A DNA stretch of 64,000 nucleotides from Cryptocoryne crispatula var. balansae (taxonomy: Eukaryota; Streptophyta; Magnoliopsida; Alismatales; Araceae), in assembly GCA_036172225.1 (NCBI GenBank), contig CM069935.1, forward strand, positions 28,617,297-28,681,296. Direction: 5' to 3'. Below the pieces are notes generated by a model, which had not been told where the DNA came from, ran no database searches, and saw only the letters and a list, made by a program, of their open reading frames with translations. Shown here in pieces: positions 1-10,011 of this stretch; positions within the stretch are counted from its first letter, which is position 1, and each line of letters opens with the position of its first letter. Position numbers and translations under genes: made by a program.

Positions 1-22
1 ACCTTCTGGCGACTCTTCTTAA

Positions 23-643
23 TTGGCTATTATGCTTACTGATCCGCCTGAGTTGGGTTTAACTTGGCCTTCCACGCTTGCTGAGCCTATGCAAGAAAAT
101 ATGATCAAAGCTTTGGATCGACTTCTTCATCCTTTGCTGCCTGAAGAAGAAATGAGGGCTCAATTAAAGGACGCAACTGTTTGTTATCATGGTCTTGGTT
201 GCACTATGGAACCATGGATAGCAGCTGTAGAAGCACTATGGAGGCGATATTGTGATCAGCTTCATATGGAAAAGATGCGAGTTCATTGGAACACGGTTCT
301 TCTTCCTTTAGCGAAGGAGAAGCTAGCCTTGAAGAAGGCCAATGCCAATGCCAATGCCATCTCCTCAGCATGGACCCATTTGGAAACTCTGCGTGGTGAT
401 CAGGCTCAAGCAGATAGTGCTGTTGGAAAAATTCGTGCGAAGCTATCTGCCTTAGATGCAAGGCGACGCATATTAGAGGATCAACTTTCCCTTGCTCAAC
501 TCAGTGATGAACAAACTCGTAAGATTCTAGCCTCTAAGGAGGAGGAGTATGCCTTACTTGTCACCATTGAGGCACGCCTGTCGGTAGAGATGCAGGAGCT
601 TGATAGATTTCTCCCGACAAATTGTCCTATGCAAGAATTGTAG
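23..643 (+). CDS. Antisense coiled-coil ORF in the 3' region of the Tat element (C-terminal part)
   Basis: This plus-strand frame of about 200 residues lies antisense to the gag-pol polyprotein, between integrase and the off-window 3' LTR. The frame is open from base 23 and the first ATG is at 32. An in-frame stop just upstream may be a decay mutation, so the true start could lie off the window. Residues from about 90 to the end are rich in Leu, Ala, Lys and Glu, with heptad-like spacing typical of coiled coil; a short Ala-Asn run (ANANANA) sits near residue 110. Some Tat elements, such as Grande, are known to carry an antisense ORF in exactly this position. I do not recognise the protein. 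A plant-mobile-domain-like relative is possible, but the diagnostic N-terminal part is not visible. No catalytic motif is seen. Confidence 0.5.
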   Translation: MAIMLTDPPELGLTWPSTLAEPMQENMIKALDRLLHPLLPEEEMRAQLKDATVCYHGLGCTMEPWIAAVEALWRRYCDQLHMEKMRVHWNTVLLPLAKEKLALKKANANANAISSAWTHLETLRGDQAQADSAVGKIRAKLSALDARRRILEDQLSLAQLSDEQTRKILASKEEEYALLVTIEARLSVEMQELDRFLPTNCPMQEL

Positions 644-965
644 TCTTTTATTCTTTGTTGTATTTGTCTTTCTTTATTACAAAGTGTTGTTGCTTCTATT
701 ATCTTAAAAATACAATGATTTGCATCTTCTTTAAGCATTCTTGACTTTCAGCTTCTTGTTGCACAACATAAGGCTATCCAACACTTGTAATTGACATTGC
801 GGCCATTCAACTTCTTTAGGATCGAGAAGGGCTTGGGCCCTTTGACCTAACATCCCTCTTTTTTCTTTAAATTCGCCTTGTCAACATGTGAACGAGTTGA
901 TGTTAAAAAGGATCATACAACAAATTATATACAAAATAAAAATCATATATAACCGGCTGAACGTA
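644..965. other. Non-coding spacer after the antisense ORF
   Basis: About 320 bases between the antisense ORF and the polypyrimidine tract. No ORF, repeat or RNA gene is visible. It is probably the 3' untranslated part of the antisense transcript unit, if that unit is expressed. Confidence 0.3.
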
Positions 966-1372
966 GACTTTCCTCTCCTTCTTTTCTTATCTTTCTCTTT
1001 TTCCTTCCCATCTTTTTTTATCTTTCTTTTTCTTTTCTTCTTTTCTCTCTTCTATCACTCTCTTTTTCTTCTTCTTTTTTCTCCTTGTCTTTCTCCTTCT
1101 CTTTTCTTCCTCTCTTTTTTCTTTTTCATTTTTCCTCTCCTCTTTTTCTTTCTTCTTTTTCTTCTTTTCTTTTTTTATCTTCTTCTTCTCCCTTCCTCTT
1201 TTTTTCTTCTTCTTTTCTGTTCTCCACTCTCTTTTTTTCTTTCTTGTCCTTCTTTCTTCTCTTTTTCTCTTTTTCTCTTTTTATTTCTTCTATCCCTTCT
1301 TTCGTCTCTTTCTCTTCTCATTTTTTTTTCTTCTTTCCCCTTCTCTTTTTCATTCATCATCATTTTTTTTTT
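966..1372. repeat. About 400-base polypyrimidine (minus-strand polypurine) tract
   Basis: The plus strand is almost purely C and T, in irregular runs such as ttcttctttt, so the minus strand is polypurine. Long frames through it (Phe/Leu/Ser on plus, Lys/Glu/Arg on minus) come from composition and are not genes. It lies in the 3' region of the minus-strand Tat element, where the sense strand would be purine-rich, as a polypurine primer tract is. It is far longer than the usual 10-20 base primer. Confidence 0.8.
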
Positions 1373-1514
1373 AAATTTGATACCAAGATGAACTTGCAAA
1401 ACATGTGAACATGACAGCATCATTCTCGGTCTATTGAATATGGTGATTTGGTGTTAAGAAAATTCTTATGACATATTAACATTGGGGGCAAACTTATCAC
1501 ATGGGATATGAATT

Positions 1515-1990
1515 TTAATTGGCTTAATGCCAAAAAGGACCCATGAGATATATGAATGCGACAAAGTCGCATGCAACTCTTTGGGTATAAAACTTAGGTG
1601 GCTTGATGACAAAAATAACATTTAAGTCATATGAATGTGAAGAAGTAACATTCAGCTTATCAGGTTTGAGTTTTGGGTGGCTTATTGCCGGATGAACCCG
1701 TGGGACCATGAATGCGAAGGAGTTGCATGCGGTCCATTGGGTATAAAATTTGGATGGCTTGATGCCGACAAAACCCTTAAGACATATGAACATAAAGAAG
1801 TAACATTCGGTCTATAGGGTTTGAGTTTTGGATGGCTTATTGCCGAAGGAATCCGTGGGACATATGTATGCTAAGGAGTCGCATGCGGCCCATTGGGTAT
1901 AGAATTTAGGTAGCTTGATTTCAACATAACCCTTAAAACATGTGAATGTAAAGAAGTAGCATTCGGTCTATAGGGTTTGAATTTTGGGTT
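1515..1990. repeat. Tandem repeat, 156-base period, three units
   Basis: The phrase ttgggtata recurs at 1581, 1737 and 1893, exactly 156 bases apart, and the rest of each unit is similar. Each unit is itself two related halves, one with a ggcttgatgcc-like and one with a ggcttattgcc-like core, followed by diverged copies of the same text. It sits in the 3' untranslated region of the Tat element. Known Ogre/Tat elements have hypervariable tandem repeats at this place that can seed satellite DNA. Confidence 0.8.
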
Positions 1991-2235
1991 GCTTTGATGC
2001 CTGAAAAGATTTATCAGCTTGATGCTAAAAAGATGTGTTGGCTTGATGCCTAAAATGATTTGTTGGCTTAATGCCAAAAAGATACGTTGGTTTAATACCA
2101 AAAATATGTGTTGGCTTGATGCCGAAAAGCTATACTGGCTTAATGCCGAAAATATGTGTTGGCTTAATGCTGAAATGATATGCTGGCTTAATGCCAAAAT
2201 GATATGTTGGCTTATTGCCGAAATGAAATGATATG
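1990..2235. repeat. Tandem repeat, 24-base period, about ten units
   Basis: Cores of the type gcttaatgcc or gcttgatgcc start at 2017, 2041, 2066, 2090, 2114, 2138, 2162, 2186 and 2210, almost all 24 bases apart. The core matches the ggctt(a/g)atgcc core of the neighbouring 156-base repeat, so the short array probably grew from part of the longer unit. Because 24 is a multiple of three, every frame stays open and gives 8-residue protein repeats on both strands. These frames are by-products. Confidence 0.85.
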
Positions 2236-2752
2236 AAATGTCTTGCTGACATTGAATCTGAAGACTTTTGAATGTCAAAGGATCACATTCGGCCTCGTAA
2301 ACTAAAGAGGAAGTGGCTTGCTGCTGTTTATACTCGTGAGACATATGATCATGAAATAATCATGCTCGGCTCATGGAGTATGAATTTAAGATAAAAGTTG
2401 TTTTTGAAGGATTAGAGCTTGTCTTCAAACCCTAAATTTCAAATATTTCTAGAGACTTGGAGAAAAAGTGAATGGCTTTGTGTCCAAATTGAACAACGTG
2501 AAAAATAAAAGAAACATATGGACCAGCGTTGTCATGATGATATAGGGTTTGTGAAAAGGTCATGAAGACCCAAATTTTTGGCTTTAGTAACCACATATAC
2601 CAGGAGGGTTATGGTGGTATACATTTGAAAACATGAAAATTCTTCAACCATGAAGGTTTTTTTTTACCTCAACTGGATTTTTTATTCATCATCATCCTCT
2701 CTTTTTCTTCCCTTCTTCTTCTTCTCTCTTTTTTTTCTTGCATTGAATTGCA
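2236..2752 (-). other. Tat element 3' untranslated segment next to integrase
   Basis: This non-coding stretch lies directly downstream (minus sense) of the integrase stop. At about 2690-2745 the plus strand is a ctt/ttc-rich tract, purine-rich on the element's sense strand, and could have served as an internal polypurine tract. No ORF is seen. Confidence 0.4.
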
Positions 2753-3945
2753 TCAACCTTCATTTGTTGGCCAGTTTCTACGGAATTCATGCTCCGGAGC
2801 ATAGTATTTCTTGATATGCTTGCCATTTAGTGGGGGAAATAGGAGTTTCCCTTTGTTGTCCACCACTGTATATGCACCGCCCTCAAACACTATATCAATA
2901 ATGTAGGGACCGAGCCAATTTGGGAGAAACTTATTCTTTAGTCGACCTGCCATTGCATCCTTTTGCTTGACCATGACTAGATCTCCTTTTTGAAACGTTT
3001 TCTCTTTCACCAATTTGTCATAAGCTCAAGACATTCTGGCTTGATAGACTTTAAGGTGCTCATAGGCTTTCAACCTTTCACCCTCCAGCTGATCCAACTC
3101 CATGAGCCGCCTTTGCATTTCGTTGGGCTCATCAAATGGAAGACCGTGGTGAACTGCTACTCTATAAGAAGCCAACTCCACCTCTATTGGTATAACTGCT
3201 TCAGTCCCATACACCAGGGAAAATGGAGAACAGCCAGTAGGGGTTTTATACACGGTGCAGTATGCCCAAAGAGCTTCATGCATCTTCTCATCCCAACTTC
3301 GCTTCTTATCTCCAACCACTTTAACTAGAAGTTTACAAAGGGTTTTGTTGAAAGCTTCTGCCAATCCATTGGCCTGCGGGTTATGAACAGTGGACGTCCT
3401 CCACTCAATATGAAATTTAGCAGCCATCTTGTAGACCACCTGGTTTCTGAATAGTGTACCATTATCTGATAAGATGCGACTTGGCACTTCGTATCTTATC
3501 TGTATATAATATGTTGCCGGACAAACCAAGCAACAACCTCACCGGTGACTTCCCTTACTGGTATAGCCTCTGCCCATCTAGAGAAATAGAAATAATCAGT
3601 AGCTGCAAGTGTGAACTTGCACCCTCTAGAAGATGGTTTGAAAGGACCCACAATATCCATTCCCCATTCGGCGAAAGGCCAAGTTGGGGTAGTAGGATGT
3701 AACTACGTTTGAGGACACCTAGGGATAGGCCCAAAAGCTTGACATTCATGACATTCCTTTGAAAACTTTTCGCAATCGGCGAACATGTTAGGCCAATAAT
3801 ACCCCTTGAGTTTAATTGCTATCTTCATTTTGGGCCCGGATTGATGTACTCCGCATAACCCACTATGAACTTCTTTCATCACTTGAGCTACTTCCTTTTT
3901 GGACAAACATCTGGCTAGAATAACCCTTTCTTTTTCTGGAACCAA
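2753..3945 (-). pseudogene. Integrase of the Tat element, frameshifted
   Basis: Integrase would insert the element's cDNA into chromosomes. In minus order, 3945-3703 holds the N-terminal zinc-finger region (HSGLCGVHQSG, then CEKFSKECHECQ, the HHCC pattern). The catalytic core spans 3702-3026 over two frame changes: a TDYFYFSRW-type first Asp region near 3610, LSDNGTLF with the second Asp near 3465, and NPQANGLAEAFNKTL with the catalytic Glu near 3360. The C-terminal part, 3013-2753, has the LPNWLGPYII motif typical of gypsy integrase tails. The D,D,E residues appear to be kept, but the frame is broken at about 3703, 3530 and 3020, and no full-length protein can be read. It follows the second RNase H, as expected for a gypsy pol. 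Confidence 0.85.
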
Positions 3946-3987
3946 ATGGTATAATTATCCACCAATCAACTGGTAGGAGGCCGCTCT

Positions 3988-4669
3988 TCATGTCATTTGA
4001 ACACGCTTAGCCCGTTGCTCAGGCAGAATCCCATTTTTAACATTAATGATCAGTTGCCGCCAATCAACTTCTTCTGAGTGATCATCTTCCCCTTCTTCAA
4101 TGACATTAGCCTCCCAAGATGTGGGACCGCTATCATTTGTAACGGAAATTGGGAATAACCTCCTGTGTTTGACCATAATTTCTAGCATTCCAGCTGGTGG
4201 TAACTTAATCACCGAGGCTAGTTTTATTAAGGCATATGCTTGTGAATTTTGCCTTCTTTTGACATGTTGTATGCTAAAAATATAAAATCTTTCAACCAAC
4301 CGAGTGGCCATTGCATGATAGGCCATCAACTCCTCCTTTTGGACTTTAAAAACCCCGAGCATTTGTTGCACGACCAGCATTGAATCCCCGAATGCCTGGA
4401 GGCACCGAATTCCCATTTCTAAAGCCATTTCTAAGCCAATGATAAGGGCTTCATATTCTGCTTCATTATTTGTGAGGGTCTCAGGCAGAGCACATGAATT
4501 GTGAAGCACATCTCCATCTGGAGTCAAGAACACTATGCCTGCACCAGCCCTTGGCTTTAATCTTCCATTAGATCTTCTTTTTGTACTAGCGGCACCATCA
4601 AAGTAGAGCTTCCAATACTTAACCTCAACCTGTTGGGCTTCTTGTATTTCTTCCCTGAAGGTCTCCTCA
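3988..4669 (-). pseudogene. Second, archaeal-type RNase H of the Tat element
   Basis: RNase H would degrade the RNA strand of the RNA:DNA hybrid. Recognisable motifs are LYFDGAAS (first Asp), NNEAEYEALIIGLEMAL (Glu) and FGDSMLVVQQ (second Asp). The usual N-S-x-A-D-A-L-A motif near the end reads NSQAYALI here, so the last acidic residue is replaced by Tyr and activity is doubtful. A second RNase H between the ordinary RNase H and integrase is the hallmark of Tat elements. The apparent N-terminus beyond 4669 belongs to an inserted solo LTR. The true upstream continuation is the frame ending at 6073 on the other side of that LTR. Confidence 0.85.
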
Positions 4670-4674
4670 TCAGG
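4670..4674. repeat. Target-site duplication (left) of solo LTR 1
   Basis: The 5 bases tcagg directly precede the LTR start and recur at 6068-6072 directly after its end. Confidence 0.93.
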
Positions 4675-6067
4675 TGTAGACAAGCAATTTTGGCCTAGTT
4701 GAAGAGCTTAAATTCTTGTTTTCGTGGAGAATATTTGAGTAACCTTTCAAGAAAATCGTGTTTTCTGGAAGAATCAGGTTTTTTGGCACATTCCGAAGAA
4801 GATCGATAGAGCGTTGACCGGAGTCAAAGCGCCCTATTTATAGGGCACATGGCACCCTGTTTATAGGGCACCTGGCGCCTGGTAAATAGGGTGCCTGGCA
4901 CCTGATTGAATCGACTCGACCGGCCGATTTGACCACTCACAGGGACTCGTTTTATCGATTTGACATGGCTCATGATGCTAGCACCCTATATATAGTGCGC
5001 TTTGCCGCATGGAACAACTTTTCAGAATTGACCAAAGTACCCTCTTTTGGGCTATAAATAGGCCCCCATTTGAAGCTTGGAGGAGGTTCCAACTCCGTAC
5101 CACCCTAGAGTTCATCCAATACCATGTTTCTAAGCCATTTGCATCTCCCCTAAGCCTTCAAACCGACCCAAATTCACCTCCCAAAAATCCCAAAAACTTG
5201 ATGTTTCTGCCATCCAGAAACATGGTTTTTCTTCCATTTTGAAAGCCTCTATCGGTCTCTCCTCTTTCATCCAGTGTTCAAACCACCCACCACTAGCTTC
5301 ATTTACATATTGGCTACAAAGAGGAGCCTCTACTTCGTCCCGAAAGCCGTCCAACACTTCGGTGCAGCATCGCGAAGAGGGGAAGAAAATCTACCCGAGC
5401 CAGACTTAGTGCCCCATATACAGGGCGCTTTGACCTTGGTCAATGCGCCCTATAAAGGGGGCACCTGCAGCTAGCGCCCCATATATAGGGCACTAGCAGG
5501 GGCAGGAGTCGGATCTACACTTTTCAGAGTCCGATCGGATTTTTGTTCTCCATTTTCATCTTAAAACCTTTTATCACTTCATTTAGCATGCATTAAGTCA
5601 TGTTACATCTTCCATATATTTAAAACATACCAAAAATAGAGGTCGAGATTTCTTCCCAATCCAGTCAGTTCATCCCTTTTTGTATGTTTAAGATTCACAC
5701 CAAGCATGATGCTATACTCTTGCCAGAGCTAATGATCTTTACTTATTTTCGTGTTTCTCCACAGGACATTCTTAGGTGGACCCGATCGAGGTGAAGTTTC
5801 GACCCGATCGAGAGTAAAAGAGCTCACTAAAGCTCTCCTCTTTCGGCCGGCCGAGAGAGGAGAAGTTAGGACCTAGCAATCTCCTCATTCCAAAAGGTAC
5901 GATGGTCAAACTTGCTTTTCATTCCATTTGCTTTACATCTAATCACATTTTGGAGTCTTCGGCTCCTAGTGACCACACCCACACATACCACTAACTCTTC
6001 ATTCCAAGAAGAGAAGGAAAGAGGAAGAAAATCGCCGCGCCATACGAGCCATTTCCGGGTGCCTACA
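4675..6067 (+). mobile_element. Solo LTR 1 (1393 bases) inside the RNase H linker
   Basis: It starts TGTAGACAAG and ends GTGCCTACA, a TG...CA element with TGTAG/CTACA inverted ends. It is flanked by a perfect 5-base duplication, tcagg, at 4670-4674 and 6068-6072. Taking out the LTR and one copy of the duplication puts the two RNase H reading frames back in register, which confirms both edges. A TATA box (ctataaata, 5052-5060) supports plus orientation. No internal coding region is present, so it is a solo LTR left by LTR-LTR recombination. Its start resembles solo LTR 2 (10012-12080), and both have ggccggcc and ggctcct(a/g)g(t/c)gaccaca near the 3' end, so they are related subfamilies. Confidence 0.93.
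4828..5497. repeat. Dispersed palindromic gccctatatatagggc motifs within solo LTR 1
   Basis: Near-palindromes of the form gcgccctat-ttatagggcac recur near 4828, 4855, 4885, 4981, 5411, 5447 and 5475. They alternate with cacctggcgcctgg-like text and flank the TATA box at 5052. They lie in the part of the LTR expected to hold the promoter and early transcript. Confidence 0.7.
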
Positions 6068-6072
6068 TCAGG
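6068..6072. repeat. Target-site duplication (right) of solo LTR 1
   Basis: The 5 bases tcagg match 4670-4674 exactly. Five bases is the usual duplication length for gypsy elements. Confidence 0.93.
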
Positions 6073-6603
6073 TAGCTGGAGTAGAGAATTTTCAGGGATA
6101 GGATGGGTAGCGAGGAAATCTGCCATTCCTTGACCTTTAATTGCCTTCTGGGGCACATACTTAATGTCAAACTCCATCAACATTAAAGCCCACTTCCCCA
6201 GACGTCCCGTAGGGATGGGTTGTTTCAACATGTATTTCAGAGGATCAAATTTGGATATCAAATTGACCTCATATGATAAGAGATAATGCCTCAATTTCTT
6301 TGCAGCAAATACTAAGGCTAAACATATTTTCTCCATGGGAGAATAATTATGCTCAGGGCTCACTAATCTTCTGCTAAGATAATACAATGGTTGTTCCTTG
6401 CCTTCATCATTTAACTGTGCCAACATAGCACCCAGAGATGTATCCAATGCAGTGATATATAAAATGAGAGGCCTACCCTTGATGGGTGCCCCTAGAACTA
6501 GTGGATTCAAGAGATACTATTTCAGCCCATCCATGGCAGCCTGACAACTATCATCCCAAATAAATGGTGCTCCTTTCTTGGCTAATTTTGAGAATGGTTG
6601 GCA
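6068..6603 (-). pseudogene. First (gypsy-type) RNase H of the Tat element
   Basis: This is the RNase H domain that follows RT in gypsy pol. Visible motifs are ITALDTSLGAMLAQ (Asp region), PLYYLSRRLVSPEHNYSPMEK with the Glu, and the tail KGQGMADFLATHP (ADFLA, acidic residue kept). The uninterrupted frame is 6510-6068; the part nearer RT (6511-6603) has a stop and a frame change. The frame appears to run on to 5866, but everything below 6068 is solo-LTR sequence. Real continuation is at 4669. Confidence 0.85.
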
Positions 6604-8592
6604 TCAACCAGATAAATTGGCGATAAAACACCAAATATATGCAATTTTGCCTTGGAGGGATCTTAACTCCCAAATGTTGCGAGGAGGTGGGAGTTCTCTG
6701 ATTGCCTTGATTTTATCAGGGTCTATCTCAATCCCCCGACATCTGACTATAAATCCCAGAAATTTTCCACTCGATACATAAAAAGGCACATTTCATAGGA
6801 TTCATTTTCAACTTATACTGTCGGAGTCGCTCAAAAACCTTTCTTAAATCATTTAAATGATCCTCCCGCCTTTTTGTTTTGACAACAAGGTCATCAATAT
6901 AACATTCGACTAGATCATGCAGCATTTCATCAAAGATCTTGGTCATTGCCCTTTGATATGTCACCCCCACGTTCTTTAGACCAAACGGCATCCATTTGTA
7001 ATTAAATATGCCCTTAGGAGTTTGGAATGCCGTGGAATTCTTATCTTCTGACGCCATTAAAATTTGATTGTACCCAGATGAACCATCCATGAATGACAAT
7101 ACTTCATGTCCCATGGTTATATCTATCATATTTTCGGGAATAGGCAAAGGAAAATCATCCTTATGACAAGCTTTACTCAAGTCTCTATAATCAATACATA
7201 CCCGGATTTGGCCATTTTTTTTTACTGGGACAATATTAGTAAGCCATACAGGGTATATATAGGGTTCAATGAAGTCTACTTCCCTAAGCTTGTCAATTTC
7301 AACATTCACTTTCAATTCCAACTCTGCCCGCATCTGCCTTTGTGCTTGCTTGATTGGCTTCACTAAAGGGAGAATAGCTAGTTTATGAACTGCCACCTCT
7401 AGGGCTAACCCCGACATTTCATCATAAGACCAAGCAAAACAGTCTTTGAATTCCTGCAACAACGCTTTATATTGCACTTTTTCTTCCTCATCAAGGAGAG
7501 TACTGACAAAGCAAGGCTTTGGATCATCTGACGATCCCAGATTGCATTCTAGAAGATCATCAACTGTAGCTTGTCCGCCGTCTTCGATTTCTTCGGGTGT
7601 TGGCTGTAGATCTACAAACTTTTCATCATTTTCTTCTTTATCTTCTATGTCATGAACCTCCCCATGAACCTCCACTTGTACAAGACTGTCATCATCCTGT
7701 AGATTTAGTAATTCTAAACCTTGCACTGGATCATTTTGGAATTGGCGAGCGTCCTCTTGTTGAATAAGCTCCTGCTCCACTTCATCTTCAGATGATTGAT
7801 CGTAAATTGGAGCTATATCATAAACAACCCCCTCTTTTTCATGAATACTGACCATATTTGCTGCATAATGCACAATGGGCTCATAGTATGCGCTATATCC
7901 CAGCCCATAATTTTTATTTTGCTTTTCTTGCTCACTTTGAAAGTGCCACATTTGCCTGAACATTCTATCTCTTTCACGAGACTGCCTTTGAAGGATTTCA
8001 TGTTTTTGACACAACTGTAGTGTTTGAGATGTCATGCTTGCTATTGGCTCCATTAGCACTGTACATGAATTAGGGTCCATTGACCAATCAAAATTGTCTT
8101 CTGAAATTTGTCTTGGAATCCACCCTTCCCGATGATACATCAGCAGTCGATCAAGGAGCGGGACCTTGAAGGTTTCTAGCTTCTCAACAGTCTGGAGTTC
8201 ACACTCCTCTGCTAACCATGACAATTCTGGGGGCATAAATACACTGGCATTGAACACTTTAGTGGCAGAATTAGCATCAAAAGTAATCGGACGCCACTCT
8301 TTCTTGTCAACCTTGCTATAGGACTTACGTGCATTTATCGTCATCCTATGCATCTTTGCTTTGACTTCATTAATGAATATCTCTTCATCTAAAGAATTGT
8401 TGTCCACTTTTTGCTTTCCCCGATTGGAGCCAACTTTGGAAGTTTCTGCTTCAAAGTACAAATGGGCATCCGAAAGATGACATTCTGCAACTTCAAAAGG
8501 GGCTTGATCAACATTGATCTTACATTGCACTCCCTCCTTGTTATATTTGATGCATTGATGGAGTATAGAGGGCACGACCCAATTTGCATGGG
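6604..8592 (-). pseudogene. Reverse transcriptase of the Tat element
   Basis: RT would copy the element's RNA into cDNA. The main frame (8635-6728) overlaps the protease frame at 8541-8635, where a frameshift separates them. Motifs: VPVKKNGQIRVCIDYRDLS at about residue 470, LSFMDGSSGYNQI with the first catalytic Asp near 514, YKWMPFGLKN, and the catalytic YIDD box near 579. The first 400 residues of the frame are an acidic pol linker. The frame is lost near 6790; the RT thumb continues in another frame at 6789-6604 (GFIVRCRGIEIDPDKIKAI). The catalytic triad is intact, but the frame is not. Confidence 0.9.
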
Positions 8593-9377
8593 CGTCCCAA
8601 CAAGGCTTTATAAGTGGTGTTTGAGTCAATGACATAAAATGTAGCTTTAGTCACAAAGTCACCTAAGACAATATCCACTTCGACTTTTCCCAATGCTTCT
8701 TCAGAATTTTGATTAAATCCAGATATGGTGACTCCCAAGACCTTCTGAAGATGTGGCATTAAGTACAAAGACTTAAAAGTCTTAAAAGGGAGTATATTCA
8801 CAGACGATCCCGAGTCAACCATAATTCTAGTTATCTCGTGCCCATTGATTGACCCCTTCATATACAAAGGCCGGTTATGAAATGTGGTGGGTAACATCAT
8901 ATCATCCTCGGTAAATGAAACCGATGCTGCATATGCCTCATACTCCCCCAACTCGGCCAACTGTGCTTCATAAATTTCTGACTCCTGCAGAACTGCTATA
9001 AGAGCTTCACGAAGCTCTTTACTCAAGGATATAACTTCCCGTAGGCTGAGACGCACGGGAAGCCTCCTCAATTGCAAAAGAACCTTCTTATCCACCCTCT
9101 CTTTCATCTCTTTCAACGGAGGGAGAGTTTCTGGTGGAGAAGGAACCAACTGTTGCATGATTTGCTCCACCAAGTCAGGATCTACTGAGCTTTGTGTTGT
9201 ATTTGTCCGAAGTTGCTGTTGTGATGTGCTTGCCTGAGCATTCTTGTTCACTACAGTCTTCTCTTGAACTGGTTCTAACTCTGGGCAAACTTTAGAAGGA
9301 GCACCTTCTGCATTATTATCCTCTTCGTCATCTGAAGAAGACTGGAACCGGATAACACACCCAGGGGGTTGTTTCAC
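8541..9377 (-). pseudogene. Retropepsin-like aspartic protease of the Tat element
   Basis: The frame has 278 residues. The catalytic signature MVDSGSSVNILP lies near residue 188, preceded by the beta-hairpin text GHEITRIMVDSG and followed by GFNQNSEEALGKVEVDI and YKALLGRP, a typical plant gypsy protease layout. The first 180 residues are a polar, Gln/Glu/Ser-rich linker. It would cleave the polyprotein. Near 8580 the coding signal moves to another frame that enters the pol linker, so a one-base indel lies there. Upstream it is cut from 9378-9689 by a stop codon. Confidence 0.85.
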
Positions 9378-10011
9378 CTATGGCGGGAGCACTGTCCTAG
9401 GTTCCTCATCCCTGAAATAAATGATCTTATCATTATGATGGCCCTGACCTCGGCCTCCATGCCTTCCACATGAATCCTTGTCAGTATGCCTTTGATATGT
9501 GATTAGTGGTCGATGTTTTTGTCCCCGACCTCTTGTTCCATTATACAAATCAAACGGCGGCGGAATACTCACCATATTGCAAGATAAATTTTGAAAACGG
9601 GACATGACGTCATGCACATCTGGCTCATCTTCATTATTTCCCCAGAAGTTTACTACTTCAGCTGCCGATGGTTCATCACCCTCTACCACTCTCCTTCTGA
9701 ATTCCCATAACCATTCTTTAAATTTTACATATTTTGCTCATTCACCCCAAGGGACATAAGCATCAAGGGGAACCGGACCCGAAGATCGTTTTAGTTCATA
9801 ATCCTTGAGTTGATCAATCAATGCTTGCAACTTCTGCAAAGGAGTAAGATTCTTTGAGCGAGCTTCCATTGCTTGCAGCTTCTCTTCTTGGCGTTTTTCT
9901 CTTATTTTGTTTGCCTTTCTTTTATTCTTGATCCACTTCCTTCGGTGAGCAAGGTCAACATATTTTTTGGATGACATTGACTGTGGGGCTTCTTCAGCTT
10001 GAACAGCCTGT
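9378..10011 (-). pseudogene. Gag-to-protease linker of the Tat element
   Basis: Two minus-strand frames, 10011-9738 and 9689-9378, in the same polyprotein separated by stops. The first is highly charged (RRKWIKNKRKANKIREKRQEEK) and looks helical; the second has a Gly/Arg/His-rich stretch (GRHGGRGQGHHN) that may bind nucleic acid. No enzymatic motif is seen. The apparent start at 10025 is an artefact: bases from 10012 onward belong to solo LTR 2. Confidence 0.65.
10007..10011. repeat. Target-site duplication (left) of solo LTR 2
   Basis: The 5 bases cctgt lie directly before the LTR start and match 12081-12085. Confidence 0.9.

Noticed and set aside
5..20. tctggcgactcttctt as a plus-strand primer-binding site
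   Set aside because: The TGGCGACTC start resembles plant retrotransposon primer sites, but the only element here runs on the minus strand and the text lies in the antisense-ORF region.
888..1423. Long Phe/Leu/Ser and Lys/Glu/Arg frames
   Set aside because: They translate a polypyrimidine tract in several frames on both strands; composition alone explains them.
1871..2344. Minus-strand ORF with repeated SQHI-type 8-residue units
   Set aside because: It is a by-product of the 24-base tandem repeat; a period divisible by three keeps all frames open.
5866..6067. C-terminal extension of the RNase H frame
   Set aside because: These bases are the 3' end of solo LTR 1, shown by the tcagg duplication; the host frame resumes at 4669.
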